Origin: Papilionanthe hookeriana x Papilionanthe teres | Taxonomy: Eukaryota > Streptophyta > Magnoliopsida > Asparagales > Orchidaceae | Assembly (NCBI GenBank): GCA_022702705.1 | Contig: CM040421.1 | Coordinates: 60,552,621-60,616,620, forward strand | DNA length: 64,000 bases | Direction: 5' to 3' | In this document: positions 1 through 12,545 of the stretch, piece after piece | How the letters are laid out: every line of letters starts with the position of its first letter | Numbering within the stretch: the stretch's first letter is position 1 | Program-made: the position numbers and the translations under genes | The notes under the pieces: generated by a model | Databases searched by the model: none | Told to the model about the DNA's origin: nothing | Seen by the model: the letters and a program-made list of their open reading frames with translations, nothing else

Positions 1-1930
1 TACTAAGCATTTTATATAACTTCGAGAATTTTCTCATATTTTTGTCCCAATATGTACTCCAATTGCAAAATCACTTGCATCGCACATTAATTCAAAAAGT
101 TTATTCCAATTAGATGCAATAATTATAAGTGCAGATTATTAATTTTTCTTTAAAATATCGAAAGCATTAACACAATCTTCATTAAATTCAAATTTAGCTT
201 ATTTTTCCAATAAATGACTAAGAGGTTTAGCAATTTTAGAAAAATCCTTTATATATCTTCTATAAAATCCAAGCATGTCCTGTAAAACTTCTCACATCAA
301 TAATAGTAGTAGTGGTCGTAGTTCAAGAATAATTTTCACTTTTGCTCGATCAACTTCCATCCCTTTTCGTGAAATTTTGTGACCAAGTACAATTCCTTCG
401 CGACCATAAATCGTCATTTTTCCCGCTTAAGAACTAAGTTTGTTTCTTCACATCTTTTCGAACATTGAAAATATTTTCCAAACAAGATTCAAAAGAAGTT
501 CCAAAAACTCGAAAATCGTCCATAAATATTTCAATTCCTTTCATCAATCAAATCACAAAATATCGACATCATACATCTTCGAAAAGTCACATGTGCATTA
601 CATAAACCGAAAGACATTCTTCTAAACACAAATGTTCCATAAGGACTTGTAAATGTTGTTTTCTCTAGTCCTCGTGAGCGACAGGTAATTGATCATAACC
701 GGAATATCCATCTAGAAAACAGAAATATGAGTGTCCAACTAATTAATCAAGCATTTGATCCAAGAAAGGTAAAGGAAAATGATCTTTTCTAGTGGAGTTA
801 TTTAATTTCCGATAATCAATGCAAATTCGCCATCCAATAACTTGTCTTGTAGGAATTAGTTCATTTTTATCATTGACAATGATAGTTACTCTTCCTTTCT
901 TCGGAACACAATGAATAGGACTCACCTATTGACTATCCGAAATAGAGTAAATAATTCCAAGCATCTAACCATTTTAAAATTTCTTTTTTAACAACCTCTT
1001 TCATGATAAGGATTTAATCTTCTTCGAGGTTCAATAAGTAGGTTTAAAATCTTTTTCCATTAAAATCCTATGCATACAGAATGAAAGGGCTTATTCCTCT
1101 TATATCCGCAATAATCCAACCAAAAGCTTTCTTATAATTCTTTAACACTCCTATTAATTTTTTTTTCGATCTAAGCTTAGTTTAGAAGAAATAATAACAA
1201 GTAAAGTTAATGAATTTCCAAGAAAAGCATACTTTAAATGTGCAGTAACATTTTTAATTCCAAGTTCGTAGGCTTTTTTAATCGAGGGTGAAAGTATATC
1301 ATTTCGAGTTATGTCCAAAATTTCCAGCTTATCTTTAATATAATGAGTTTCTTTAAATAATTCTTCTTCTTTTAGTTCTTCATTTTCGTCGCTAATAATT
1401 CAATTTTTTCTTCAGAAATGACTTTACATTTTTCTTGATAATGTTTCAATTATATAATCAATAATATCCATTCGATAACATTTTTCTTTATCAGGTTACT
1501 TCATTGATTTAAGGACATTGAATTTAATCTCTTAATCATTAACTCTCATAGTTAATTCTTCTTTTCGCACATCAATCATAACTCGTCGTAGTAGCTAGAA
1601 AAGGTCTCCCTAAAATAATCGGTATTTCTTTATCTTCTTCCATATCAAGTACAATGAAATCCACACGGAAAATAAATTTATCCACTTTAACAAGAATATC
1701 CTCTATAACTCCTTTAGTGGTAAGTGATGATCTATCGCCTAATCGAAGGGTTACAAATGGTGGGAGTAATCTCTCCTAAATTCAAACTTCGAAAAATAGA
1801 AAATGACATGAGATTAATACTTGCTCCTAAATCACATAAAACTTTTCCACAAAATTTTTCTCCAATAAGACAAGGTAGTAGAAACTTCCAAGATCTTTAA
1901 GTTTCTCGAGGTAATTTCTTTTGAATTATC
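1..1930 (-). pseudogene. pol remnant: protease, reverse transcriptase, start of RNase H (Athila-like)
   Basis: Read on the minus strand, the protease motif CDLGASINLM is encoded at about 1807-1836. Reverse transcriptase follows: WRICIDYRKLN and FPLPFLDQML lie in an open stretch at 743-925, then DGYSGYDQ near 700, and an intact catalytic FMDD at 515-526. Near 50-100 the residues ELMCDASDFAIG mark the start of RNase H. Between these motifs the frame shifts repeatedly and meets stops, so no functional polyprotein can be made. The Athila/Tat assignment rests on motif style and the tRNA-Asp primer site upstream. Confidence 0.8.
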
Positions 1931-1969
1931 GCACTACATTCTTCACTTAATACAACAAGTCTCAAAAGC

Positions 1970-3400
1970 TTAAAATTTTCGTTTCTTACTTAAAATATCC
2001 TTCATAAATTTTGCATAAGTTGGCATCTGTTCCAAAGCTTCAGCAAAAGGTATATTAATGGTAAGTTTCTTAAAATTTTCAAAGAACTTAGAAAATTGAT
2101 GGTCAAGCTTCTGCTGTTTTAATCTTCGAGGAAAAGGAGGTGGTGGTTTTTCAACTTCCACATTAATAGGAATAATAGTCTTATCTTTACTAGGAGGAGT
2201 TTCTTTAGGTTTTTCAATCTCTTCAACCTCAATTTCATTTTCAATTTCATTCTGAATTCTTTCTTTTAATTCCTTTCCACTTCTAAGTCAGGACAAACTC
2301 TTAAGATGTTCAAGTTCTTTTCTAGTTTCTTTTGATCGATTTCAACATTACTAGTGAAGTGTTCCCGGAGGTCTCGTAATTAATTAAATTAGCGATTTGT
2401 CCCATTTGATTCTCAATATTACGAATAGCAGTGTTTTTATTTTGTAATTGATTACTCAGTTGTAAAATTAATTCTTCTATAGATAAATTTTTCTGTTGAT
2501 TATTAAAAACAAGAGGTTTATAGTTTTAATTTACTTGATTATTCCAATTTCCAGTTGGATGAGATTGATTATTACCCCATTATTGTTGTGAATTATTCCA
2601 GTTAAAATTAGGGTGATTTTTCCATCCAGGATTATAATAATTTGAATAAGGGTTATTTTTACTAGCAATAGCTTTGTAAAGTTTCAATAGTTCGAGAATC
2701 TTCCATAGTAGCAGAGTTGTTATGTGATACATTGATAGCAAAATTATCTAATTTCTTAGATATTGCAGCTACTTGTGAAGATATTATAGAAAAGGCTTCG
2801 TTATCATGAATACTTGCCATTCTTTTAGGATTAATCTTTTCAGAAGGCCATTGAAAATTATTGTTAGCCATTTTTTCAATTAAAGTATAAGCTTCTTCAA
2901 ATGATTTAACCATTAAAGAACCTCCAGCAGCAGCATCAATAATTAATTTCACTGATCCAATAAGTCGTTATAAAATGTTTGAATAATTAACCAATCATAT
3001 AAAGCATGATGAGGACACTTTCTTAATAGTTCTTTAAATCTTTCCCAAGTTTCATAAATTGTCTCCCCGTCAAATTGACTATATTAAGTAATGTCATTTC
3101 TTAATTTAGCAGTTTTAGAAGGAGGAAAATATTTAGCAAGGAATTTTTGTGCCATTTCAAACTCAAGTTTTAATAGAACCTCGTTGCTAATGAGTTCAAC
3201 CACATCTTCGCTTTATCTCTTAAAGAGAAAGGAAAGAGTCCAAGTTTAATAAGCATCATCAAAAACATTGTTATATTTAAAGGTAACACAAAGTTCTAAA
3301 AACTAGCAAGGTGTAAATTTGGATCCTCATTCGGTGTTCCCCAAATTAATTATTTTGAACCATTTCAATAATGACTGTTTAAGCTCAAAAGAATTAAGCA
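1970..3400 (-). pseudogene. gag remnant of the Athila-like element
   Basis: The minus strand encodes a retrotransposon gag domain broken by frameshifts. At about 3060-3340 it reads EDPNLHLASF, FPFSLRDKAKMWLNSL and FDGETIYETWERFKELLRKC, and at 2662-2952 it continues with AGGSLMVKSFEEAYTLIEKM and a downstream VAAISKKLDN segment. The frame at 1970-2161 gives PPFPRRLKQQ, INIPFAEALEQMP and YAKFMKDILSKKR, the conserved gag-protease junction of Athila/Tat elements. An A/T-rich leader (3640-3820) separates gag from the primer-binding site. Family recognition is from motif memory. Confidence 0.8.
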
Positions 3401-3826
3401 TCTACAAGCAGTATTCGAATACTATTATGAAGTTCATCAACCGTAGGGTTAAGCATAATCCCTTAATGGTTTGTAAACATTTTGCTTCATTAATTTCAAT
3501 TGATTCGTAAATTGTTATGTAAATTAGTCATCTCTTGATATTTTTGAATTTTTTTCCTTTTTTAATTATTCTAACAGTTCTTTCTAATTCGAAGTCTAAA
3601 GGTAATAATCTTTCAGATCCAGAACTACGCATAAAAAGTAAATAAAAAGTAAAATAAAATAACAAGAAATAAAATCTCTACTTACTTTTTTTTAATTTTT
3701 GTTATTTTTGTTTTTTTAATTTTTGTTTTTATAAATGTTTTTGTATTTTATATTTTTGTATTTTTAAAATAAAAGAAATAAATAAAATAAAAATAAAATA
3801 AATATTTAAAATCTAAAAATTTGCCC

Positions 3827-3844
3827 TCCCCGGAAACGGCGCCA
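3827..3844 (-). other. Primer-binding site complementary to tRNA-Asp
   Basis: The minus strand reads TGGCGCCGTTTCCGGGGA. This matches the complement of the 3' end of plant tRNA-Asp except for one base (TTTCC for TTGCC). It lies 19 bp inside the proposed LTR end and upstream of gag in the element's orientation. Confidence 0.8.
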
Positions 3845-3863
3845 AAAACTCGACTCGATCCGC

Positions 3864-5622
3864 TGACAACGCAAAGAATTTATGCTTTCAAAAATATGTT
3901 ATAACTAATACTTCGACCCAAATAATATTAGCGGCTAGTGTATATAAATATAATTTTATGAAAAATATTTTACACACTAGTAGGTACTACGCAAGTATAC
4001 GTATCGTTTCAAGTAATATGTGGCTTTAAATAAAGACCCCAGTATCGATCCCACGAGGAGGTTTATAGATTTTTAAATATTTTAATTTTATTTTTATGTA
4101 TTTCTTTTAAAGTTATAAATTTAATATTTAATTTACTAAATGCATAATTAAAGCAATAATAAAATAATGAGTGATGTAAATAATAATAAGCAAACAACTT
4201 TCTTCCTTTCAATTAATCCAAGACTTTTTAGATAATATAATATTCGTGGAGAATATAAATTTATGGTATCGTACCAAATAAGCATTCATATTCTTTACCT
4301 TCGCTCGATAAGATATAAGAACATCAGCTAATCTATAGATCATGTCTGGATGTATTGTTAGTAGAATGGGTTAATCTAGCTCACACTACTGGATGTCCAA
4401 GGGTGGCTATGGTCGACCCTACTAGTGACTCGTTCCCTCTCTATAAACCAAATTACAAGAATTTAGTCCGTCACTCTAAAAACTTATCAATTCTACGCCC
4501 ATCGAATAATATTTTCCTATTTATTCGCACTTCACCTCGAATAACCCGCACAAGGCCTTCGACTACCCAAGGATTCATGTGATATCTACTAGTTAAGAAT
4601 TCATCTCCTTCTGTGTCTCAAAATTCTTCAACAGATTTTAACAATTTAAATGGCCAATTTAAATAAGAAATTAAGATCCGTATTAATATCATCACAATAT
4701 TTAAACATATTTAATTTTTAATTCTCCAACGAATTTAATATTATCTTATTTATCTTTTCATAATCGAAAGGAGAAAGTAAAGTAACTACTCGTAACACAT
4801 CGAATTTAAATAACAAAACATATAAAAAAAACTTTGAATCAAATTACAAATACTTATCTCATGTGTTTCTTCAACTAAACCTCTGATTCCTTTTGACTCC
4901 AAAGCGAAATAGACTTCAAAAGCACAAACTCTTTCAAACTCTCAATACAAACTCTAAATAAAATAAACTCACTAATTTATGAAAGAAAGTAAACTACAAT
5001 CGTGGCCCTTAAAATTATCTCTCTAATTCTCTCTCGATCGGAGCATACTCAGGCGTGCTTCTTATCGGGTGTTTTTCTTCGTAGAAATGGCCTCCTATTT
5101 ATAAAGCTTTAAGGGTCGCCTAAAGCATCTCTTCAAAATGTGTCCAAGTTCAATGAATCTTCTGAAAGTGTGTCAGGCGCCGGACTTCGCGACTCCGCTT
5201 CTTCGCACTTCTTCACTTTGGATCGCACCTCTTCGTGATTCAAATCGTTTCCAAGCGTCTAGATACAATGTATCACATGTCCTATAATCCAGGAATAACT
5301 ACCAATCTTCAAGATGGTCCAATAACCGCTCTAACCGTCAAAATAACCGCCCAAAGTAGTTACAAAACTATCACAGATTTGGTATCGAGCTGGGGCTTAG
5401 GCGCCGGATTCTGGCGCCTAGGCGCCAGGCTCATTATTTTGGCAATTTTGCATTTTGACTCTATTTTTGCGCCTTTTTGCTCCTTTTTCATCCTTTTTCC
5501 TTTTTGAACATTTTTGCATCACCTACATCCAAAAACACAAAAATACCTTTCATTAAAGCATAATATCCTTAAAAATTTGATAAAAATCAAGGCATAAAAA
5601 CAGGTATTTTTTTCATGGATCA
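3864..5622 (-). repeat. 5' LTR of the Athila-like element (LTR A)
   Basis: This 1.76-kb segment aligns in blocks with the solo LTR at 16837-18651. Shared blocks include the (G)TATACGTATCGT stretch, the CGTGGAGAAT block, the CTATTTATA block and the right end near GGATCA. On the minus strand it starts with TG at 5622 and carries a TATA-like CTTTATAAATAG at 5095-5106. The left boundary, next to the primer site, is approximate. Confidence 0.7.
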
Positions 5623-6139
5623 CTATTCCCTAGCTCTTAATAAAAATGTTGCCCCTTAGCTCTCTTAGGCTGTTGAATTAACTTGTATACTACTTAAATT
5701 TCCAAAACATACTTTTTATAATATAACAAAATATATGTTTTCTCATAACAACAACATTTTGCTTTAAGAATTATGCTTTTATGTTATCGAAATGGATATA
5801 TATTTTCTTACGATCTATTTAAGCTTTCTCATACTGAATTTTCGTATGATTTGCTTGAATTTCATAAACCTGATTAGATTTCCTGCACTTTATTTATATT
5901 ATGTTGATTGTACTAACCCCTTTTGCAGAGGTAGTAAAGGCCCAGGTACACAAGTTTATTTTAAATTTACTTTATTCATTTTACCATGTCTATAGTTCTT
6001 CAACTTTTGAGATCTATTGGAGCTATAGGGTAGAGAACAAATAGTCTGATTACCTAGGATGGATGATTATAACATGTACACTTTAATAATGATAATAAGG
6101 TGAATTGGCTTAAAAATAATAAAAAACAAAACATAAGAC
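5623..6139. other. Unassigned AT-rich sequence
   Basis: No coding motif, RNA gene or repeat boundary was recognised here. The open frames at 5792-5995 and nearby have no known domain and low-complexity, hydrophobic composition expected of noncoding AT-rich DNA. Confidence 0.5.
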
Positions 6140-7074
6140 ATAAAACCTTAAACCCTGGAGCTATCACAACAAGGAGTTGGAGTCACGGTCAGCAAGGGGC
6201 TCGGAGCAAACTTCACGAGCAACTCGATGAGGAGGCAAGTGAAGAACATCTTCAAGAGAGCAAACAAGATTTTCAACAGCAAAATCTTCCTTTGTAATCA
6301 ACAACCCAACCCATAGGACTTCGAGATAATTCACCTTAGTGAAACATAAACCATCATCTCATCTTTAAGTTTTTGCACAGCCATGTTGCATAATATAAGC
6401 CCAAAGTCTTTTAGAATTTTGAGGTTGTTGTTTGGTATGACATAACTCCACCTATCTTCTATGTTGTTTACATAATCCGATACTATGCAAATGTAAGCCC
6501 TACAATTAATAAAATTGACTGGATTGAAATATTAAAATAATATCATCTTCAAAATTGAAGCCCAACAATATGATAGTTTGTGAAGTCATTAATGTTCGCC
6601 TCAAGATTTGTGGCTTCTCCTACTTCTTGTTCCTTTAGACTCCAATAATACTGCTCCTATTTGAACCATTCCCTTTTGATTTTCATGTGTCCAACCTTGC
6701 AAAATAGATCCTTTATTTCTTGAAGACAATACCTCTTATCATTATCGAGAGTTTTTTTATGTGACTTCGATCATTTAAGATGTAGTTAACTATAAGGGCT
6801 TGCCTTTATATGGAACTAAAGAACCCAGTTAAAATAAACCCTCCATAATCTTCAATTTTAAGCAGGGAACCTGTTAGTCACATAAAAGTTTTCTGCACCA
6901 AAATAGATGTCATTGATTATGTAGTTTGTATGATCGAGCCCACTGTTAAGTATTATGTTTATCTCTCGGGATAGTGTATTACTTGTGGTGTTGTACTGGA
7001 TCACTTAAACTATTTAAGATATATGAGATCTATCTGGTCTCATCTTTCAAAATTAAAATGGTATTTTTCGAAAT

Positions 7075-7075
<1 letters not shown>
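6140..7075. repeat. Dispersed ~0.9-kb repeat, copy 1 (diverged)
   Basis: This stretch runs collinear with 9950-10850. Shared landmarks in order are ACAACAAGGAG, CATAGGACTTCGAG, ATAAGCCC, TTATCGAGAGTTTT, the CACTTAAGATGTA-type block, GGCTTGCC and AGCAGGGAA. Copy 1 is clearly more decayed. The pair may be fragments of a chromovirus-type LTR, but no terminal dinucleotides or target duplications could be fixed. Confidence 0.6.

Positions 7076-7080
<5 letters not shown>

Positions 7081-7130
<50 letters not shown>
7081..7130. repeat. (AT)25 microsatellite
   Basis: Fifty bases of uninterrupted AT dinucleotide directly follow repeat copy 1. Confidence 0.97.
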
Positions 7131-7132
<2 letters not shown>

Positions 7133-7269
7133 CTCGTAAACTTGCCAAGTGGCAAGCAACATATTAATCAACCAACAAAACACTTACAAATTACATGACT
7201 TGAATATGGGGAAGTGAAATTCTGTCCCCATTAACCAAAAATGCTAAGTACCAATTACACAAGTCTCAG

Positions 7270-7920
7270 TGTGACTTTCTAAAGATGTTAACCAGTGCGC
7301 AGGCCCATTGTTAGCTCTAGGAGTGTGGAAGTAAGTTATCCTAGAGGATTAGATCAGAGGGTCCAACTTGGCAATCTATCTTCTAATGTATCAAGGGGGG
7401 TCCTCAAGCCTTTTATAAAAATAATGCAGCTAAGAGAGTCTGACTCCACTTGTAATAGCTTAAAGTTTCACCTATGTGCAGTAAAGAGTGCCCAAAATAT
7501 AGCTATCATCTTAGTTTCCAAAGCATCCACTGCCACAACAAGAGAGCAAAATTACAGAGTTCAGTTCCCATGATGGTTCCTTAAGATCCCACCAAAACCA
7601 GTAGCCTCCTTAAAAGAGCTACCATCAGTGTTAACTTTCAACCAACACTGAGGGGGGTCGATCTAATCTGGGGGCCAGCCTTCCAATCTTTACTTAAAGA
7701 GGGGAACTTGTGATGTTGGGTGAGTTTGTGTATGTAGGATAGGTATAGTAAACCACCACAGACTGCACCAAAGGGGGGTTTTCATCAAATTTAGCTTGAT
7801 TACTGCACATCCAAATAAATAATTCAACCAAAGAAGGGATGGCATGAAGCTTAACAACCTTCCAGTCCATCCAACTAACTTCAAAAAATCACAAAATTTG
7901 GTCCAAGTGGTCCTCTGGTC
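7270..7920 (-). pseudogene. LINE ORF2 C-terminal fragment (RNase H-like RVT_3 domain)
   Basis: On the minus strand, about 7640 downward reads CWLKVNTDGSSFKEATGFGG and ILRNHHGN. Further down come an ALETKMIAIFWAL helix, VESDSLSC, and a tail resembling RxANNGPAHWL. This is the order of the RNase H-like domain at the end of plant L1-type LINE ORF2 proteins. Residues before it (7690-7884) look like the linker after the zf-RVT region. Stops split it, and no endonuclease or RT is attached, so it is an isolated 3' fragment, related to the LINE at 48-54 kb. Confidence 0.7.
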
Positions 7921-8544
7921 ATTAGCAATGTCTCATAATTTTCTTAAGGACAGAAACTTTCCTCGGTCATATTATTAAATTTTCCTGGAAACCCTTATTT
8001 TCCACCAAAAATAATTATATAAATAAATTAAATACAGAAAAATCACATTTTCTCCTCTAATGTCTTTATTGACATATGAGTGAAGTCACATAAAAATTTC
8101 AAGTTCATTCTGAGCTCAATTTAGTGAGCTATGAAATTATTAAGCTCAAGGGCAAAATGGTAATTAAAATCTTAACCCTTTAATTAAAACTTTAGGCTTA
8201 ATAAAATTAATAGGTAAAAAATTTGATCATAATCTGATTTGGATGATTGAAATTTAATAATTAAAGGGTAGAAACCTACTAAACAATTTAAAATAATCGA
8301 AATAAACTTTAATTAAATAATTAATTAAATTTGGAAGAATAATGAAATTGGAATTATTAAAATAAGGGATATTTTTAGGAGGAGATTTATTCTTTAATTT
8401 AAAAATCCCTAAATTAATCATCCCAATAATATTTAATTCCTAATTAAAATGATAATCCAAATTTAAGATTTAAAATGCTAAAAGACTTAATCATTAAATT
8501 AAATTAAAGTTAAATTATTTAAAACAAATTCCCTTAAAATTAAA
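7921..8544. other. Unassigned AT-rich sequence
   Basis: No coding motif was seen. The segment near 8150 (GGGCAAAATGGTAATTA) resembles text often found in plant LTRs, but no partner or boundary was found. Confidence 0.4.
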
Positions 8545-8850
8545 AATTAAATTAAAAATTAAGGATTAAATTAAACTAAATTAAATTAAATTAAATTAAA
8601 TTAAATTACATTAAATTAAATTAAATTAAATTATATTAAATTAAATTAAATTATATTATATTATATTATATTATATTATATTATATTATATTATATTATA
8701 TTAAATTAAATTAAATTAAATTAAAACTAAATTAAATTAAATTAAATTAAATTAAATTAAATCATATTACATTAAATTAACTTAAGTTAAATTAATTTAA
8801 ATTAAACCACATTAAATTAAATTAAGTTAAATTAAAATAAATTAAATTGA
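8545..8850. repeat. TTAAA-type pentanucleotide array with an embedded TTATA block
   Basis: About 300 bp consist of five-base units, mainly (ATTAA)n/(TTAAA)n. Between roughly 8650 and 8703 a uniform (TTATA)n sub-block occurs. Single-base variants (TTACA, TTAAC, TTAAG) become common toward the right edge, indicating decay of an expanded array. Confidence 0.95.
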
Positions 8851-9949
8851 ATATAAAGACATGAAGAATTCAAAAATAAATCCAAAATAACTTGAACACT
8901 ATTCCAAACTTAAATCATTAATTTGAACTTAAATTTGAATCACAAATCATTAAATATCATTTCTGCTCTTGGGAGCTTTTACTATTATAACTCCTAAATG
9001 AAGTATCAAGTGAAATGACACTTCACTCATAAGGACATTCAAATATCCTAGTTCACTAAGCAAGGTAACAAAACTTCAAAACCCTCGACGATCGATTCAT
9101 TTACATAATTAAATTCATTTCGACTTAAAACAATCCTAAAACATCGAAAAGATGTTTAAGATTCTTCTTAAGCTCTTCCTCAATATGATAGGATATTTAT
9201 AAGAACAATCAACTTAATTGTTCTTCGATGAAGAAAATCGTCTTCAAACCAAAAACACAAGGAACCTAGACGTCATAGGAAATGACTAACTATGTGATTG
9301 GGAATTTGCAGAAAACCATAACCTTTCCCTTAACTTTTACCTAGAACTCGCTTAAATATTCTAACCGTATTTTAAGTGCACTTGGGATGACGGGAAGACC
9401 CTCCAGTACGCTTTTATTTTATTGCGATTTACTCTATTGCAACTTATTTAATCGCATCGCACTTACTTTTCGCATGATAAACAACAAGTTGCATGAAAAC
9501 CTACACCTTTAGGACGTAAACCAAAACTCGAAACCCATAACTAAATTAAAAGACACTACAAGATAAAATTCACCTCCACAACATTTCAAAATATAAAGCA
9601 ACTCAAAATTTAATCACAAACGTAACAACAAAACTACAACTATAACTAAATTAAAACGTCTTGTTGGATGATCGGGAATACTCTCTGATGATGTAACCTA
9701 CGTGTTGCTAACGGGATTTCACATGGCCTAAATGAAAGTGTGGAACTCATTCAACTGAGTTTAGCAAATCTATCCGGACTAAGTGAATCCGATAAAAATA
9801 ATGATGCCTAAGGATGGAACCGTGGGATCTTAACCGGTGTCGTTATAATCAACTTTAAGATTTGTTTTAATTAAAACATAAAGAACACTTAGAAATTAAG
9901 ACTTCTCTAAACCAAAACACTTTTCTCATCCCCCGATTTATGATTTCTA
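8851..9949. other. Unassigned repeat-like sequence
   Basis: No coding motif was recognised on either strand. The text has the look of old LTR or leader sequence, running directly into repeat copy 2 at 9950. No second copy was found within the window. Confidence 0.4.
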
Positions 9950-10549
9950 AAACTAAACCTCTCGCAACAACAAGGAGCTCTGAGCATGGTGGGCAAGACG
10001 GCCATCGTCGTCGCAGAAAACTCGAATCTACTTCAAGAAAACTTTCCTAGAATTAAACAACAAAGCCATAGGACTTCGAGGTAGTTCGCCTAGTGCAACA
10101 TAAATCCTCAACTCTTCGTTAGCATTTGCGATTGCAAATTAAGCCCTAACCGGTCTTAGGATTCCGAGGTAGCCGTCCGATACGACATAAACCCTCATAT
10201 CTTCCAGTGCTATTTCAGTATGATTCTATCATATAAATATAAGCCCTAATTAATTAAAATCGGCAAGATTAAAACATTAAATAAACATTAGACTTTCCTA
10301 AATTCAAGCCAAATAATAGGATAGCCGGGAGATTACCGAAGTTCGCTTCGAATCCGTAATTTCTCCTACTTTTCTTCCTTCGAATTCCCAAAATAAAATG
10401 TCCCAAACTCGATTCATTCCCTATCGAGATTCAAAAATTCAATCTTTCGAAAACTTAAACTTTCAAATTCTCGAGAGCGCAATTATCGATTATTATCGAG
10501 AGTTTTCTTAGGTGATTCCCGTCACTTAAGATGTAATTAACTATAGTGG
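9950..10549. repeat. Dispersed ~0.9-kb repeat, copy 2 (left part)
   Basis: This is the better preserved partner of 6140-7075, with the same landmarks in the same order. Its right third forms unit 1 of the tandem duplication that follows. Confidence 0.6.
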
Positions 10550-10945
10550 CTTGCCCTTATAGGAATTTTAAAGAACCTGTGTAATATAAACCCCGTTTAA
10601 TGTTTTCATATTAAGCAGGGAATTTGTTCGCTTATAAAATTGGTTCGCGTACCAAACGGATGTCACAAATCTCTCTAGCTTATTTAATCGAGCCTCATCA
10701 TCAGTAGCGCGTGTCTATCCTTGTGGATGATACACGGCTCGAGATGCGGCGCTCGTTTATATAAACTATTCTGGATGCGAGATCGGCTCGATTTCATATC
10801 TTAAAATTTTCAAATTTAAAATTATTTTCAAAATAAACTACTACTTTTCAAATTATTTATTTAAATTAAATTAAAAATTCGCCGACAACTTCTGTAGGCG
10901 ACCCCTTTTCAAAACACAACACATAACCTAAAATATGCCGACAGA
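10550..10945. repeat. ~400-bp tandem duplication, unit 1
   Basis: The unit starts at CTTGCCCTTATAGG and ends at GCCGACAGA. It contains a TTTATATAAA palindrome (about 10755-10765) and GCCGACAACTTCTG near its end. Its left part is also shared with repeat copy 1. Confidence 0.8.
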
Positions 10946-11356
10946 CTTGCCCTTATAGGGAACTTTATGAACCCAGGTAATATAAACCCTTCTTAATTCC
11001 TTTATATTAAGTATGGGAACTTGTCGGCTTATAAAATTCATTCGCAGACCAAAGGGATGTCACAAATCTATTAGTTTATTTAATCGAGCTTCATTATCAA
11101 ACAGTGTGTCTATTCCTCGAGATAGATACATGGTTTGTAATGCGGTGCTCGTTTATATAAACCTTTTGAGATGTGAGATCGGTTTAATTTCATATTTTAA
11201 AATTTTCAAACTTAAAAATCATTTTTAAAAATTAAAGATGCTACTTTCCAATTATATATATATTTAAATTAAAAATCTAAAACCCGCCGACAACTTCTGT
11301 TGGCGACCCCCTTTTTAAAATAAAATACACAACCCATAAAAAAATACGCCGACAGA
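10946..11356. repeat. ~400-bp tandem duplication, unit 2
   Basis: It restarts at CTTGCCCTTATAGG and repeats unit 1 in order: AAGNANGGGAA, GATGTCACAAATCT, GCTCGTTTATATAAAC and GCCGACAACTTCTG, ending at GCCGACAGA. The LINE ORF1 fragment begins at the next base, so the boundary is sharp. Confidence 0.8.
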
Positions 11357-12150
11357 TAACAGATGTCAATAAGGTGCTGAAAAATTCTGCAATATTGACA
11401 ATAGGAGGGTCTTTGTTCCACCACAACATTTTGCCAAAGTCCCTCTTCCTCATCTTCAATCCATACCTTCTCCAAATCAGGAAGGGAAATATCCCTATCC
11501 ACCAAAATTCTTGCTCCTGCAGGTCTTACCATGTCATAAGTAGGAAAGTCCACCTTAAGGGGTGTGAAAGTGCCTATCCATTGTTGAACAAAGCATTTTG
11601 GTGGTATAACTGGATTGGTAAGTCGGGGAGCTTAAACCACATTTGAACAATGGGTGGATCTTTAGAAGGGTCGAAATTAGGAGTCCACTTGATCAATTTC
11701 ATTAGAGTGCCAGCAATGAGCAAGGATTGCTTAGCAAATATTCTAGCATAGTCTTCTTCATTAGATAATTTGATCAATAGATGTCTTCCATCTAATAGTC
11801 CAAGCTTCCAAGTGCCAATGAGGGTAAGTTCATCAAAGAATTTTCTAACTGCATCCATCTTAGGGTGATCAAATTGAAATTTCCTAACCAATGTGAATTT
11901 AACAACATCCTTTAATATTTGCATTTCCTGGGTATTAAATTTTATTGCTAGCTTCCCCTCCTTCAAACCGATTGGTCGGATAAAAGGAGCATCTCCTTTT
12001 CCAGCTGCAGTGTCATGGAGGACTTAGGGAAAGACCAATGGTCAAAGTTTTTGTGTGGAGTTTGGCCTTTCCCCACAACTTATGCATATGTAGCCTTAGC
12101 CCATTAGGCATTTGTTTCAACTTCTATGGGAAAATTGGAAGACATTGTGC
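11357..12150 (-). pseudogene. LINE ORF1 fragment (DUF4283-type gag-like, zf-CCHC_4 remnant)
   Basis: The minus strand from about 12050 to 11357 encodes the gag-like N-terminal protein of plant LINEs. The open stretch 11574-11966 gives LTLIGTWKLGLLDGRHLLI, then IVQMWFKLPDLPIQLYHQ. After a one-base frameshift near 11575 it continues with VDFPTYDMVRPAGARILVDR, LEKVWIEDEEEGLWQ and PSYCQYCRIF. That is the DUF4283 plus zinc-knuckle arrangement, but the knuckle lacks a conventional His and ends at the tandem repeat. No endonuclease or RT follows. Confidence 0.75.
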
Positions 12151-12470
12151 AGCCCCCCAACAAAACCCAATAAAACAGAGAACAAACATAAGAAGCAGCT
12201 CAGTATGAAGTCACGAGACTTTTCACAAGGCTAAAAAAAAGCCAAGCATCTCCACCAAGCTTAGAAATCAATATAATAGTAACCAAAAATTTGAAAATCC
12301 AAAGACCCGAGAAGGGGCTAGAGAAGAAGGAACACGCCAACACCACCTTCAGCACACCTACTTGGGCACTCCAAGCAAACAACACCAGCAGTCCACCGCC
12401 AAACACCACTTTGCGCCACCAGGAAGGGTTCATCCTGCTCCAAACCCTAGCAAAGCCATTCCTTGAGCCA

Positions 12471-12472
<2 letters not shown>

Positions 12473-12538
<66 letters not shown>
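12473..12538. repeat. (AT)33 microsatellite
   Basis: Sixty-six bases of perfect AT dinucleotide. The poly-Ile/Tyr open frames crossing it on both strands are repeat artefacts. Confidence 0.97.

Positions 12539-12545
<7 letters not shown>

Larger units (their letters stand above)
1..5622 (-). mobile_element. Athila/Tat-type Ty3/gypsy retrotransposon, truncated by window edge
   Basis: Reading the minus strand from 5622 downward gives a 5' LTR, a primer-binding site complementary to tRNA-Asp, gag, protease, reverse transcriptase and the first residues of RNase H, in Ty3/gypsy order. The rest of RNase H, integrase and the 3' LTR would lie left of base 1. The tRNA-Asp primer and the DLGAS protease motif are typical of the plant Athila/Tat group. 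Many stops and frameshifts break the frame, so this is a dead copy. A solo LTR of the same family lies at 16837-18651. Confidence 0.85.
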
